Source: Pedobacter sp. WC2423 (GTDB lineage Bacteria > Bacteroidota > Bacteroidia > Sphingobacteriales > Sphingobacteriaceae). From it: DNA of 64,000 bases. This document shows, in pieces, positions 54,613 to 63,763 of this stretch. The first letter of the stretch is position 1, and every line of letters starts with the position of its first letter. The notes beneath the pieces are model-generated. The model saw only the letters and a list, made by a program, of their open reading frames with translations, had not been told where the DNA came from and ran no database searches. The position numbers and the translations under genes are program-made. The stretch is from NCBI RefSeq assembly GCF_040822065.1, contig NZ_CP162005.1, forward strand, positions 2,418,001-2,482,000, given 5' to 3'.

Positions 54613-55851
54613 ATGGATACTTTTACTACGATTACCATCCTGGTAACCATCAGCGCGCTCATTTCTTACCTCAATCACCGTTACGTTAAACTGCCTGGTA
54701 CAATAGGTATTATGGTGATTGCAATCAGTCTTTCTATATTGATCCTGATCACAGGAAAGACTTTTCCGGCAGCTTACAATTTTATTTCAGCACTTACTTC
54801 GAGCATAGATTTCACCAAAACCTTATTGGATGTAATGCTGGCATTTTTACTTTTCGCCAGTGCCTTACATTTTGATTTTGAGAAACTTAAAGCACAAAAA
54901 AGACCAGTACTTATTTTAAGTACGGTAGGTGTAATCGGGTGTACGACTATATTTGGCTTTCTGTTTTTCTGGGCAGCTTCTTTACTGCATATAGAAATTC
55001 CATTAATGTATTGCTTCTTGTTTGGTGCATTAATCTCCCCTACCGACCCTGTAGCTGTATTGTCAGTTTTAAAAAAGTCTAAAATCCCGCCTTCACTGGA
55101 AACAATAATTGGTGGGGAATCATTGTTTAATGATGGTGTGGGTATCCTTTTATTTGTGACGCTGCGAGAACTTACAGAAAATACAGACATAGCTTTTTCC
55201 TGGTCACATTCTTCGTTATTATTTGCGCAGGAGGTGTTTGGCGGAATTTTACTGGGTGTAGCTTCGGGATACTTGTGCACCAGGCTTGTCAAAAAAGTAG
55301 ATGAGTTGCAAACGATTTTAATGATAACATTGTCTATGGTCATGGGAATCTCTGTAGTTGGCGGTTTATTGCATGTATCTATTCCTTTGGCAGCGGTTAC
55401 TGCCGGATTGATGCTGAGTAACATGAAATTGGGAGAAAATGCGAATACTATACATCTTAAAGACATATTAGATAAGGTTTGGGGATTAATTGATGATTTG
55501 CTGAATACGATCCTTTTTGTAATGATTGGACTGCAAATCGTAGTGATTCCTTTCTTTAATAGCTACTGGCTGATTAGTTTACTTTCTGTATTTTTTGTAC
55601 TGATTGCCAGAGGCCTGAGTATTGCTGTACCAAGTATTTTGATGAGAAGATCTTTAAAAACTGATTATAACAAGCTGGGTATTCTGATCTGGGCGGGATT
55701 AAGAGGCGGGATTTCTGTTGCACTTGCTTTATCTTTACCAGATTCTCCGTATAAAGCTTTGATTGTTTCAGCCAGTTATATCATCGTTATATTTTCGATT
55801 ATCGTGCAGGGATTAACCTTAAATAAGGTAGTTAACAGATTGGTAAAATAA
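54613..55851 (+). CDS. CPA1-type Na+/H+ antiporter (NhaP-like)
   Basis: A 412-residue membrane protein with about 12 hydrophobic segments. The ion-binding region is clear: GALISPTDPVAVLSVLKKS, GGESLFNDGVGILLFVTL (ND motif) and GLRGGISVALALSLP, which define CPA1 antiporters. It exchanges Na+ or other cations for protons. It ends 14 bases before a second, CPA2-type antiporter, so the two are probably cotranscribed. Confidence 0.95.
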   Translation: MDTFTTITILVTISALISYLNHRYVKLPGTIGIMVIAISLSILILITGKTFPAAYNFISALTSSIDFTKTLLDVMLAFLLFASALHFDFEKLKAQKRPVLILSTVGVIGCTTIFGFLFFWAASLLHIEIPLMYCFLFGALISPTDPVAVLSVLKKSKIPPSLETIIGGESLFNDGVGILLFVTLRELTENTDIAFSWSHSSLLFAQEVFGGILLGVASGYLCTRLVKKVDELQTILMITLSMVMGISVVGGLLHVSIPLAAVTAGLMLSNMKLGENANTIHLKDILDKVWGLIDDLLNTILFVMIGLQIVVIPFFNSYWLISLLSVFFVLIARGLSIAVPSILMRRSLKTDYNKLGILIWAGLRGGISVALALSLPDSPYKALIVSASYIIVIFSIIVQGLTLNKVVNRLVK

Positions 55852-55865
55852 ATTCATAATGAAAT

Positions 55866-57887
55866 ATGCACACAAATATTTTTGACCATATCACTCAGCA
55901 GTTCCAGCTTCCTTTTACTAATCCGGTACTGATATTTTCTTTATTACTTTTTATAATCCTGATAGCCCCGATTTTACTGGGCAGAATCAAAATCCCGGGA
56001 ATTGTAGGGTTTATCATCGCCGGAATTTTAATTGGCCCGAATGGCTTTAATATCTTAAAGAAAAACTCCGCTATAGAACTTTTTGCGACTATAGGTCTAT
56101 TGTATATCATGTTTATTGCAGGTATTGAGCTTGATTTGGCGGAGTTTAAGAAGAAAAAGCATAAGAGTTTTATATTCGGATTTCTGACCTTTGCTGTTCC
56201 TATATTAATTGGGTTTCCTGTCTGCTATTATTTACTGCATTATTCTTTGCTGACTTCAATTTTAACGGCAAGTATGTTCGCGACACATACTTTAGTGGCC
56301 TACCCGATTGTCAATAAATTTGGAATTGCCAAAAATGAAGCGGTAGCGGTTACTGTTGGGGGTACAATCCTGACGGACACTGCAGTGCTGATCATCCTGG
56401 CTGTGATTATGGGTTCGGTGGAGGGCGAACTGAACAGTTCTTTCTGGATTCAGCTGGCGATATCGCTGACTATTTTCACGGCAACGGTATTTATTGTCAT
56501 CCCAAGAATCGCTAAGTGGTTTTTCACGAAACTGGAAAGTGAAAAAACTTCTCATTATATCTTTGTTTTATCAGTTGTTTTCTTCTCTGCTTTTTTAGCG
56601 CAGCTTGCTGGTATTGAACCTATTATCGGGGCATTCGTAGCCGGACTTGCTTTAAACCGGCTGATTCCGCATTCTTCTATTCTGATGAACAGGATAGAGT
56701 TTGTGGGTAATGCTTTGTTTATTCCCTTTTTCCTGATCAGCGTAGGGATGCTTGTTGATTTACGGGTACTTTTCAGGGGGCCTGATGCTTTGATTGTTGC
56801 CGGCGCTTTAACTGTAGTTGCTATAGTTGGTAAATACTTTTCGGCCACTTTAACACAGTGGATTTTCAAGTATACTAAAAACCAGCGCTTGCTTATTTTT
56901 GGTTTAAGCAGTGCGCATGCTGCGGCTACATTAGCGATTATATTGGTAGGTTATAAGGCAAAAATAATTGACGACAATATCCTTAACGGAACAATTATCC
57001 TGATCCTGATTACTTGTGTATTTGCTTCTTTTGCGGCAGAGAAAGCCAGCAGGAACATCGTTTCTGAAGAAGAACTTACCGGGCCGGAGATCATTCAAAA
57101 TCAAGAGAATATCTTAATTCCTATTGCAGATTTCAACAATATGAACACGATGCTGGATCTTGCAGTATTGTTTAAGGACAAGAATTCTGATCAGCCAATC
57201 AATTTATTATCGGTTGTGCCGGATAGTGACAATGCACAGGCAAACTTGCTTACCGCCCGTAAAAAGCTGAATGATTCTGCCAAATATGCTTCTGGAAATG
57301 ATACCATGGTCAAAGTGATTGCGACTTTGGACCACAATGTTTCCAGTGGCGTGCTGCGGATTGCCAAAGAAAAATCTGCAAATATTATCATTACCGGATG
57401 GCCAAGGAAGAATACTGTGATTGATAAGTTTTTAGGAGACAAGTCTGCTGCACTGATTGAAAACTCACCAGCAAATTTATTTATCTTGCATTTGCATAAG
57501 CCGATAACTGTACATACCAGCATTCAACTGGTTTGTCCGCCTGCTTATTTAATGGAGAAGAATATGCAAGTATGGCTATCCAAGGTTTGTAAACTCAGTG
57601 TTGAACTGAGTTTACCGGTAAATTGCTTTTGCGACGAGTCTACAAAAAAACACATTGAACATGCGCTGCTGACCATGAAATCGAGTATTAATTTCAATTT
57701 CGATCCCACAGAAATCTGGAAGGACTGGAGAAAATTGAAAGAAAGAATCATGCCTGATGATTTCATGATTGTTGTTTTAGACAGAAAGCTGGAAACAACT
57801 TACCTGCTTTCACTTACTTATACGCAGCGTAAACTGGAAAATCTTTTTGAGTCACAAACCAAACTTCTGATCTATCCGCAAATTTAA
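55866..57887 (+). CDS. CPA2-type cation/proton antiporter with cytoplasmic tail
   Basis: A 673-residue protein. The N-terminal ~390 residues form about 12 membrane segments with KIPGIVGFIIAGILIGPNG, FIAGIELDLAEFKKKK and AGIEPIIGAFVAGLALNRLI, as in Kef/NapA-like CPA2 transporters. The C-terminal ~270 residues are soluble, with universal-stress-protein-like segments (ILIPIADFNNMNTMLDLAVL, NIIITGWPRKNTV). The tail may bind nucleotide and gate the channel. Together with the upstream CPA1 gene it would handle cation or pH stress. Confidence 0.93.
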   Translation: MHTNIFDHITQQFQLPFTNPVLIFSLLLFIILIAPILLGRIKIPGIVGFIIAGILIGPNGFNILKKNSAIELFATIGLLYIMFIAGIELDLAEFKKKKHKSFIFGFLTFAVPILIGFPVCYYLLHYSLLTSILTASMFATHTLVAYPIVNKFGIAKNEAVAVTVGGTILTDTAVLIILAVIMGSVEGELNSSFWIQLAISLTIFTATVFIVIPRIAKWFFTKLESEKTSHYIFVLSVVFFSAFLAQLAGIEPIIGAFVAGLALNRLIPHSSILMNRIEFVGNALFIPFFLISVGMLVDLRVLFRGPDALIVAGALTVVAIVGKYFSATLTQWIFKYTKNQRLLIFGLSSAHAAATLAIILVGYKAKIIDDNILNGTIILILITCVFASFAAEKASRNIVSEEELTGPEIIQNQENILIPIADFNNMNTMLDLAVLFKDKNSDQPINLLSVVPDSDNAQANLLTARKKLNDSAKYASGNDTMVKVIATLDHNVSSGVLRIAKEKSANIIITGWPRKNTVIDKFLGDKSAALIENSPANLFILHLHKPITVHTSIQLVCPPAYLMEKNMQVWLSKVCKLSVELSLPVNCFCDESTKKHIEHALLTMKSSINFNFDPTEIWKDWRKLKERIMPDDFMIVVLDRKLETTYLLSLTYTQRKLENLFESQTKLLIYPQI

Positions 57888-57888
57888 G

Positions 57889-58434
57889 CTACCACCCCAT
57901 TCTTTTACGCAATGATAAAATCTGTTCAGCATGGTGTTTTCCGTGCCAGTGATAAGTATTTGTCATTTGCCATAAGGGCACATAGGTATCAGAAGCAGGA
58001 TGATAATATTCACGGTTCCAGTCCTGATCTGTCATTTGTACCAGCAAGGAGACCCACCGGCGGTGTAAAGCGTGGACAAGCGTAATAGAAACATTTAAAG
58101 GCACATCAGTGACATCAGGTAATTCAGCCCACAGTTGTTCTTCATAAGGCTTAATTGTTGGTTTATCTTCTGTCAGAGTCAGTTTTAACCTGATATAGGC
58201 GTTCATATGACTATCAGCTATATGATGAATTACCTGTATGGTATTCCAGCCTCCTTCTCTGTATGGGACATTCAGTTGTGCTTCATCCAGATTTTCGATA
58301 CAATAATCCAGTAATAAAGGGAGAGATCTGATAGAATTTATCCAGGAGTTAAGTGATTGCGGTGTATAGGTATCGGCTGGAACAAAGCGCCCGATAGGGT
58401 AAGCATGTTCTTCATTAAAGTTATCCATGAGCAT
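57889..58434 (-). CDS. DinB/YfiT-family putative metal-dependent transferase
   Basis: A 181-residue four-helix-bundle protein. Metal ligands are seen as the His in QVIHHIADSHMN and the pair in HWHGKHHAEQI, in the spacing of YfiT/BstA-type DinB proteins. It starts IGRFVPADTYTP, also typical. Relatives are thiol transferases or hydrolases; bacillithiol transfer is possible. It lies 1 base past the antiporter stop, convergent with it. Confidence 0.88.
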   Translation of the reverse strand: MLMDNFNEEHAYPIGRFVPADTYTPQSLNSWINSIRSLPLLLDYCIENLDEAQLNVPYREGGWNTIQVIHHIADSHMNAYIRLKLTLTEDKPTIKPYEEQLWAELPDVTDVPLNVSITLVHALHRRWVSLLVQMTDQDWNREYYHPASDTYVPLWQMTNTYHWHGKHHAEQILSLRKRMGW

Positions 58435-58446
58435 ATGGTTGAGTGG

Positions 58447-58737
58447 TTAAAAGACTTTAGTATAATGTTCTACAATAGGAAAAGGATCATAAAAATGATG
58501 AAGAAGTTCTTTCCATTCCAGGTATTCGTCAGCCCCTCTGAATCCGACAGTATGCGCTTCCAGTGTTTCCCATTTCACGAGTAAGAGGTATTGATCAGGA
58601 TTTTCTATACAGCGCTGAAGTTCATGACTGATATAACCTTCCATTTTAGAGATGATCTGTTGCGCTTGTTTAAAAGCGGCTTCGAATTCATTGGTCTTTC
58701 CTGGTAAAATATGAAGTATTGCTTGTTCGAGTATCAT
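58447..58737 (-). CDS. ABM-domain (antibiotic biosynthesis monooxygenase-like) protein
   Basis: A 96-residue dimeric ferredoxin-like fold protein. Segments AILHILPGKTNEFEAAF, SHELQRCIENPDQYLLLVKW and FRGADEYLEWKELLHHFYDP match the ABM family. Such proteins include small monooxygenases and heme-degrading enzymes, but most are of unknown role. It lies between the NtrC-type regulator and the DinB gene on the same strand, 9 to 12 bases from each. Confidence 0.88.
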   Translation of the reverse strand: MILEQAILHILPGKTNEFEAAFKQAQQIISKMEGYISHELQRCIENPDQYLLLVKWETLEAHTVGFRGADEYLEWKELLHHFYDPFPIVEHYTKVF

Positions 58738-58746
58738 TTAGTTTGC

Positions 58747-60078
58747 TTATGAGATATGGTATTCTTCCAGTTTACGGTAAAGTGTGGTTAATCCTATTCC
58801 AAGTAAACGTGAGGTCTCAGTTTTATTATTCCCCGTATACTTTAATACTTTAATGATATGCATCTTTTCTACAGTTTCCATTTTCATACCATCACCTTCG
58901 GCAGCACCGTGGTGAAATTCGTAAGGAAGCAAGCTGGCACTCAAATTCTGACCGTCAGATAGAATGACTACTCTTTCAATCACATTCTTTAATTCTCTGA
59001 TATTACCTTTCCAAACGTGGTTGAGTAAGTTTTCGCTAAACTGTTCATCCATCGTAAAATCCGGCCTGTTTACTTTCGCAGCAAACTGCTTCAGGTAGTA
59101 TTTAGCAATCAGCAGTACATCTCCTTTTCTTTCATTTAAAGAAGGAAGTTCTATTGAGAAAACTGACAACCTGTAGAAGAGATCTAATCTGAAACGACCT
59201 TCTTCTGCTTCGGTTTTCAGATCCCTGTTGGTTGCAGCAATAATCCGGACATTTACTTTAGTGGTTTGTGTATCCCCTACTTTGATAAAAGTCTGATTTT
59301 CCAGTACCCTTAAAAGTTTAGCTTGTAAATCGAGGTTCATTTCCCCTATTTCGTCCAGAAAGAGTGTGCCTTCATTCGCTTCTTGCAATAAGCCTTTTTT
59401 ATCTTTCTGCGCTCCTGTAAAGGCACCTTGTTTATAACCAAACAATTCACTTTCCAGTAAATCCGGATTAAAACCGCTACAGTTTAAAGCGACAAAGGGT
59501 TTTATTTTCCGCTGGCTTTCGAAATGAATAGCTTGTGCAAAAACTTCTTTACCTGTACCTGTTTCTCCAAGCAGTAGTACAGTAGTATCTGTTGGTGCAA
59601 CCCTGCGGGCCAGGTCTACCGCTGCTAAAATAGTTTTGGACTGTCCAAGTATAGAATTGAAATCGTATTGCTTTTGTATTTTAGATTCCAGCTCAAAGAC
59701 TCTGTATTGGAGTTTGGCCTTATCCATCGCTTTATAGACTAATGGAATGATCTTATCATTATCATCTCCTTTAGTGATGTAATCAAATGCACCGTTACGC
59801 ATAGCTTTTACACCATCCTGAATGGTTCCGAAAGCAGTCAGATTGATAACTTCTGCATAGGGTTTTATCTCTTTAATTTGTTTAACCAGCTCTACGCCAT
59901 TTACATCCGGTAGTTTCACATCACTGATCACTACATGGACTTCCTGATTAGCCAGCACCTTAAGTCCTTCTTTCCCTGTATTGGCCTGATACACTGTAAA
60001 TCCTTCTAATTCTATAATTCTTGCTAAAAGACTACATATCTTTTTTTCATCATCAATAATCAGGACACTTTGCTGCAT
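58747..60078 (-). CDS. NtrC-type sigma-54-dependent response regulator
   Basis: About 443 residues from ATG 60078. Receiver: VLIIDDEKKI and VHVVISDVKLPDVNG (phospho-Asp), conserved Lys replaced in context by AFDYITKGD. AAA+ domain: Walker A LLGETGTGKEVF, GAFTGA loop (GAFTGAQKDKKGLL) for sigma-54 contact, Walker B TLFLDEIGEM. C-terminal Fis-type helix-turn-helix: KTETSRLLGIGLTTLYRKLE. No histidine kinase gene lies next to it, so it is an orphan here. It may control sigma-54 promoters elsewhere. Confidence 0.94.
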   Translation of the reverse strand: MQQSVLIIDDEKKICSLLARIIELEGFTVYQANTGKEGLKVLANQEVHVVISDVKLPDVNGVELVKQIKEIKPYAEVINLTAFGTIQDGVKAMRNGAFDYITKGDDNDKIIPLVYKAMDKAKLQYRVFELESKIQKQYDFNSILGQSKTILAAVDLARRVAPTDTTVLLLGETGTGKEVFAQAIHFESQRKIKPFVALNCSGFNPDLLESELFGYKQGAFTGAQKDKKGLLQEANEGTLFLDEIGEMNLDLQAKLLRVLENQTFIKVGDTQTTKVNVRIIAATNRDLKTEAEEGRFRLDLFYRLSVFSIELPSLNERKGDVLLIAKYYLKQFAAKVNRPDFTMDEQFSENLLNHVWKGNIRELKNVIERVVILSDGQNLSASLLPYEFHHGAAEGDGMKMETVEKMHIIKVLKYTGNNKTETSRLLGIGLTTLYRKLEEYHIS

Positions 60079-60206
60079 GGTTAAAAATTTCATCAAAAAT
60101 AGTTATAATAAGACAGATGTAATCAAGCTTGATCCCGTATTTATTGGTAACACGGTCATATTCATTAAAAAATCTTATTTTTGTACAATAAAAAACCTTC
60201 ACCATT

Positions 60207-62285
60207 TTGGCTAAAATCAAAAAGAATTCCCATAAAATCCTTTACAGAAAGTATTCTTCTAATATTAAATATATTATGATGGTGCTGACTGTACTTATCA
60301 TTACGTTCTTTTTACCTAAACAACCGCGTTTCAGGTATGAATTTCAAAAGGGTAAAGTTTGGTTGAACAAAGACCTTGTCTCTCCATTTAGTTTCGCCAT
60401 TTTGAAGACTAATCCGCAGGTTACCACAGATAAACAGGACGCATTGGAGAACGTTCTTCCAATTTACCGGTACAGTCCTGAGCTATATACAGCAGTTGAA
60501 GAAGCTTATAGCAATGAGTTTGATGTAAAATGGCGTGGAAATGCTTTTCCTGAAGAAGAAAAAACACCGAATAAGATAGCCTCGCTTAAATTATTAAAAA
60601 GCATTTATGAAAAGGGAATTATAGCAGTCAATCCGAAGCATCAGAAAGGCCGCAAGTATTACGATATCTCGCTGTTAAATAATAATATTTCAAAGACAAT
60701 CAGCACACAGGATGCATTTACGGTACAAACAGCGCTTGATTATTTCAATACAACTTTTACTTCGACTAAAGTCAAAGAAAAAGAGGTGGTGATGAACCTG
60801 GTTGAGGATCATTTACAACCGAACATTGTTTTTGATGAGAAGTTAACTGCAATTGTACAAAATAACACCATAAACAGCCTTTCTACGACTCGTGGAATGG
60901 TTCAAAAAGGAGAATTGATCATCGCTAAAAATAATGTGATTGATGATGAGGTATTTCAGAAGCTTCAATCTTTCAAAGAAACGTATGAAGCACAAACCAA
61001 GACTATTGGGGATAGCAAGTTAGTTTACCTGGGCCAGATCTTATTGGTAGGTTTTATCCTGAGTTTATTGATGGTCTTCCTTTCGATGTTCCGAAAAGAT
61101 ATTTTTAGTGATAACAGGCAGTTATCATTGTTATTATTGATCATTACCATGCTGCTGCTTGCACTGACCTGGTCTATCAAGCTTAACCTGCCTAGCCTTT
61201 ATTATATCCCGTTCTGTATTGTTCCGATCATCATCAGGATATTATTTGATACACGCCTTGCCTTGTACCTGCATTTGCTTGTTATCCTGATAGCGGGCTT
61301 CTTTGTCCCTAATAGTTTTGAATTTGTCTTTTACCAGGTGACTGCGGGTATGGTTGCAATTTATAGTATCAGAAACCTCATCAAAAGAGAGCAATTGTTA
61401 TTATCTGCTTTATTCATCTTAACGGCTTATTTTATCTGTTTTGTCGGAATCGCCTTATTAAGGGATGGTTCGTTCCAGGAAATTGAGTGGATGAACTTTG
61501 TTCCTTTCATTATCAGTGTACTTTTATCTTTATTAGCTTATCCGCTGATCTATGCTTTTGAGCGTGTATTCGGTATTACTTCTGATGTTGCATTAATCGA
61601 GCTGACAAACACAAATAACAAGCTATTAAGAGAGCTTGCATTTAAAGCCCCGGGTACATTCCAGCACTCGTTACAGGTAGCGAATTTAGCTGAAGCAGCA
61701 ATCTTCAAAATCGGCGGAAATTCCCTGCTGGTCAGAGCTGGTGCTTTGTACCATGATATTGGTAAAATTGAGAATCCTCAATATTTTATAGAGAATCAGA
61801 ATACAACCCTGAGCCCGCATGATAAATTACCTTACGAACAGAGCGCACAGATTATCATTAAGCACGTCCATAAAGGAATTGAAATTACCAGAAGACATCA
61901 ATTGCCGGAAAGTGTGATTGACTTTATCAGAACGCACCATGGAAATACACGTGTAGATTATTTCTACCAGTCCTTCCTGAAGAATTCTCCAGAGAAATTT
62001 GTGGACGAAAATATCTTCCGTTACCCTGGTCCTATCCCTTTTTCTAAGGAAACAGGGGTGTTAATGCTGGCCGATTCGGTCGAAGCAGCCTCAAGAAGTA
62101 TTAAAAATCCTAACGCCCAAAACATAAATGATCTGGTTGAACGCATCATTAATTACAAATTGGAACAAAATCAATTAGATAATTGCGATTTAACGTTAAA
62201 AGATATAGAAACTATAAAGCTGATATTCAAGACGATGCTTATGAGCATCTATCATGTGCGTATAGATTACCTACAAAATGTGTAA
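60207..62285 (+). CDS. 7TM-HD family phosphodiesterase, PgpH-like
   Basis: A 692-residue membrane protein. One N-terminal membrane helix, an extracytoplasmic domain (~residues 50-270), seven membrane helices (~275-480) and a cytoplasmic HD domain with HSLQVANLAEAAIF, LYHDIGKIENP and RTHHGNTRVDY as metal ligands. Homologues such as PgpH degrade c-di-AMP. The start is TTG at 60207; no ATG precedes the first membrane helix in frame, so TTG is preferred. A -7-like box TATTTTTG lies at 60176-60183. Confidence 0.9.
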   Translation: MAKIKKNSHKILYRKYSSNIKYIMMVLTVLIITFFLPKQPRFRYEFQKGKVWLNKDLVSPFSFAILKTNPQVTTDKQDALENVLPIYRYSPELYTAVEEAYSNEFDVKWRGNAFPEEEKTPNKIASLKLLKSIYEKGIIAVNPKHQKGRKYYDISLLNNNISKTISTQDAFTVQTALDYFNTTFTSTKVKEKEVVMNLVEDHLQPNIVFDEKLTAIVQNNTINSLSTTRGMVQKGELIIAKNNVIDDEVFQKLQSFKETYEAQTKTIGDSKLVYLGQILLVGFILSLLMVFLSMFRKDIFSDNRQLSLLLLIITMLLLALTWSIKLNLPSLYYIPFCIVPIIIRILFDTRLALYLHLLVILIAGFFVPNSFEFVFYQVTAGMVAIYSIRNLIKREQLLLSALFILTAYFICFVGIALLRDGSFQEIEWMNFVPFIISVLLSLLAYPLIYAFERVFGITSDVALIELTNTNNKLLRELAFKAPGTFQHSLQVANLAEAAIFKIGGNSLLVRAGALYHDIGKIENPQYFIENQNTTLSPHDKLPYEQSAQIIIKHVHKGIEITRRHQLPESVIDFIRTHHGNTRVDYFYQSFLKNSPEKFVDENIFRYPGPIPFSKETGVLMLADSVEAASRSIKNPNAQNINDLVERIINYKLEQNQLDNCDLTLKDIETIKLIFKTMLMSIYHVRIDYLQNV

Positions 62286-62290
62286 AATAT

Positions 62291-62321
62291 TTTTGAATTA
62301 ATGATTGTATTACTATATTTG
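62291..62321 (+). promoter_or_regulatory. tRNA-Ser promoter
   Basis: TTTTG (62291-62295) and TATATTTG (62314-62321) are separated by 18 bases, an excellent match to the Bacteroidota -33/-7 promoter. It is 31 bases before the tRNA. Confidence 0.75.
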
Positions 62322-62352
62322 CAACCCCGGAAAACGGGTAACAAATTTAAAC

Positions 62353-62439
62353 GGAGGGATGCCTGAGTGGCCGAAAGGAACAGTTTGCTAAACTGTCGTA
62401 CTGGCAACGGTACCGAGGGTTCGAATCCCTCTTCCTCCG
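62353..62439 (+). tRNA. tRNA-Ser (anticodon GCU)
   Basis: An 87-base class II tRNA. The acceptor stem GGAGGGA pairs with TTCCTCC; the anticodon arm reads ACAGT-TTGCTAA-ACTGT, giving anticodon GCT; a long variable arm (GTAC...GTAC) is typical of serine tRNAs; the T arm contains GGTTCGAATCC. CCA is not encoded. It reads Ser AGC/AGU codons. Its 3' end is repeated at 63416-63438. Confidence 0.95.
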
Positions 62440-62441
62440 CT
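62417..62441. repeat. Putative attachment site within the tRNA-Ser 3' end
   Basis: The last part of the tRNA, GTTCGAATCCCTCTTCC then T, CCGCT, is repeated at 63416-63438 with a single mismatch. tRNA 3' ends are classic integration sites, so this is a candidate att repeat. Confidence 0.6.
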
Positions 62442-62450
62442 GAAATACCT

Positions 62451-62484
62451 AAAAAGCTTTAAATCTAGATTTAAAGCTTTTTTT
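62451..62484 (+). terminator. Terminator after tRNA-Ser
   Basis: A perfect palindrome of 16-bp arms (AAAAAGCTTTAAATCT and its complement), then TT. It lies 11 bases after the tRNA. Confidence 0.75.
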
Positions 62485-62507
62485 GTTTTATAACTAAATT
62501 CAGGAAC

Positions 62508-63305
62508 ATGCTGGTAATTGAGGGTTTACAAATCATACCTACAGATCTGCTGGATCAATATAAGGATATTGTTTCCGAAGAGGCATTGTTTACCGCATTC
62601 AACCAATTGGAAGATGCGCCGCTTTCCACAGATGAGTTTAGCTTTTATACTTCTGTAGCCTCTGTTTATTCCAGCAAAATTGAAGGGGAAGTTATAGAGC
62701 TGGATTCTTACATCAAACACAAACGTTTTCACATTGAATTTCAGCCTGATTACACTCGTAAAATAGACGATCTGTATCTTGCTTATCAATTTGCTTCAGA
62801 AAACAGACCAGACAAAGAAACGTTTGCAGAAATGCATTCCCTTTTAGCCAGACACATTGTATCTACAAACTGGCTGGGAAAGTTCAGGAATCAGAATATG
62901 TTTGTAACGACAAAAGATGGACGTATTGAATACGTAGCCGCCTCTCCTTTTGAAGTGCCGTCTGAAATGGATAAATTGTACACTGATCTGGAGATATTAT
63001 TGAATACTGAACTCACAATATCAGAGACTTTCTTTTTTGCCAGCATGATCCATCTAGTATTTGTAAAAATACATCCTTGGAACGATGGCAACGGGCGCAG
63101 TGGACGTTTGTTTGAGAAATGGTTTCTTGCTCAGAAATTAGGAAATAAAGCTTGGTTTATCCAGTCCGAGAAATATTACTATATGCAACATGAAATTTAC
63201 TATAGCAATATAAGAGTATTAGGACTTGAATATCAGGATTTGGAATATTCAAAAGCGTTATCATTCTTATTGATGCTACCAAAATCTGTGACTGAGAAAG
63301 AATAA
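62508..63305 (+). CDS. Fic-domain protein, class II
   Basis: A 265-residue Fic protein. The catalytic motif IHPWNDGNGRSGR (His189) matches the active HPFxDGNGR form. An N-terminal inhibitory motif SSKIEG (residues 55-60) fits (S/T)xxxE(G/N), so activity is autoinhibited. Such enzymes usually transfer AMP to target proteins. A helical C-terminus follows. It lies alone between the tRNA and the displaced copy of the tRNA end. It may be a toxin-like or self-regulating protein, with no separate antitoxin visible. Confidence 0.9.
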   Translation: MLVIEGLQIIPTDLLDQYKDIVSEEALFTAFNQLEDAPLSTDEFSFYTSVASVYSSKIEGEVIELDSYIKHKRFHIEFQPDYTRKIDDLYLAYQFASENRPDKETFAEMHSLLARHIVSTNWLGKFRNQNMFVTTKDGRIEYVAASPFEVPSEMDKLYTDLEILLNTELTISETFFFASMIHLVFVKIHPWNDGNGRSGRLFEKWFLAQKLGNKAWFIQSEKYYYMQHEIYYSNIRVLGLEYQDLEYSKALSFLLMLPKSVTEKE

Positions 63306-63415
63306 GAGCCAGAAACTATTATAAATACTCAACCCATTACCTGGCTTATAAAACACTCTCTATAACGAGCAAAACGAGGGTCTCTGGAACCTTAGAAATT
63401 ATTGAATCTTAAGTG
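63306..63415. other. Region between Fic gene and displaced tRNA end, nothing recognised
   Basis: About 110 bases, including a G/A-rich patch, without open frame, integrase trace or clear repeat. Confidence 0.35.
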
Positions 63416-63438
63416 TTCGAATCCCTCTTCCCCCGCTT
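63416..63438. repeat. Displaced tRNA-Ser 3' end (putative second att site)
   Basis: Matches the tRNA-Ser 3' end with one mismatch (T to C in the CTTCCTCCG stretch). The preceding bases do not match the rest of a tRNA, so this is not a second gene. A terminator begins right after, as expected if this was the original tRNA end before insertion. Confidence 0.65.
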
Positions 63439-63473
63439 AAAGAGACGTACAGCTTTGTACGTCTCTTTTTTTA
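63439..63473 (+). terminator. Terminator after the displaced tRNA end
   Basis: A 13-bp perfect stem (AAAGAGACGTACA with its complement), 4-base loop and T-run. It probably was the original terminator of tRNA-Ser. Confidence 0.8.
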
Positions 63474-63763
63474 TTGAACTCAACTCATTGAATACGAATG
63501 ATTTAATTGTTTATTTTTAAGCATCAAAAACGGTTCGATATTTTTTTTAATACATATTATAGCTTTATCTTTTATTAAAAAGTTCTCAAATTCATCAGAA
63601 ATGGCTATTTTGGGTTCGACACTCCCTCAAGGTATCGTAATTCTCAAGTAGCTGAATCTTTGATATTAAAAATCAGAGAAATGTATAAGTGTTTCCGTGA
63701 AATCATCAAATGCCTCACAATTATTTGAAGGAAATTTGTACCAGAAATATTAAATCATTTATT
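63474..63763. other. Upstream region of the SDR gene, nothing recognised
   Basis: A 290-base A/T-rich stretch. It should hold the SDR promoter, but no perfect TAnnTTTG with a -33 element was found. GAAGGAAA lies about 33 bases before the ATG. Confidence 0.35.

Noticed and set aside
54774..55466. 230-codon open frame antisense to the CPA1 antiporter
   Set aside because: It mirrors a highly conserved antiporter gene and its translation is low-complexity with no domain; a codon-bias shadow.
63416..63438. Second tRNA-Ser gene
   Set aside because: Only the 3' end matches; acceptor 5' half, D arm and anticodon arm are absent.
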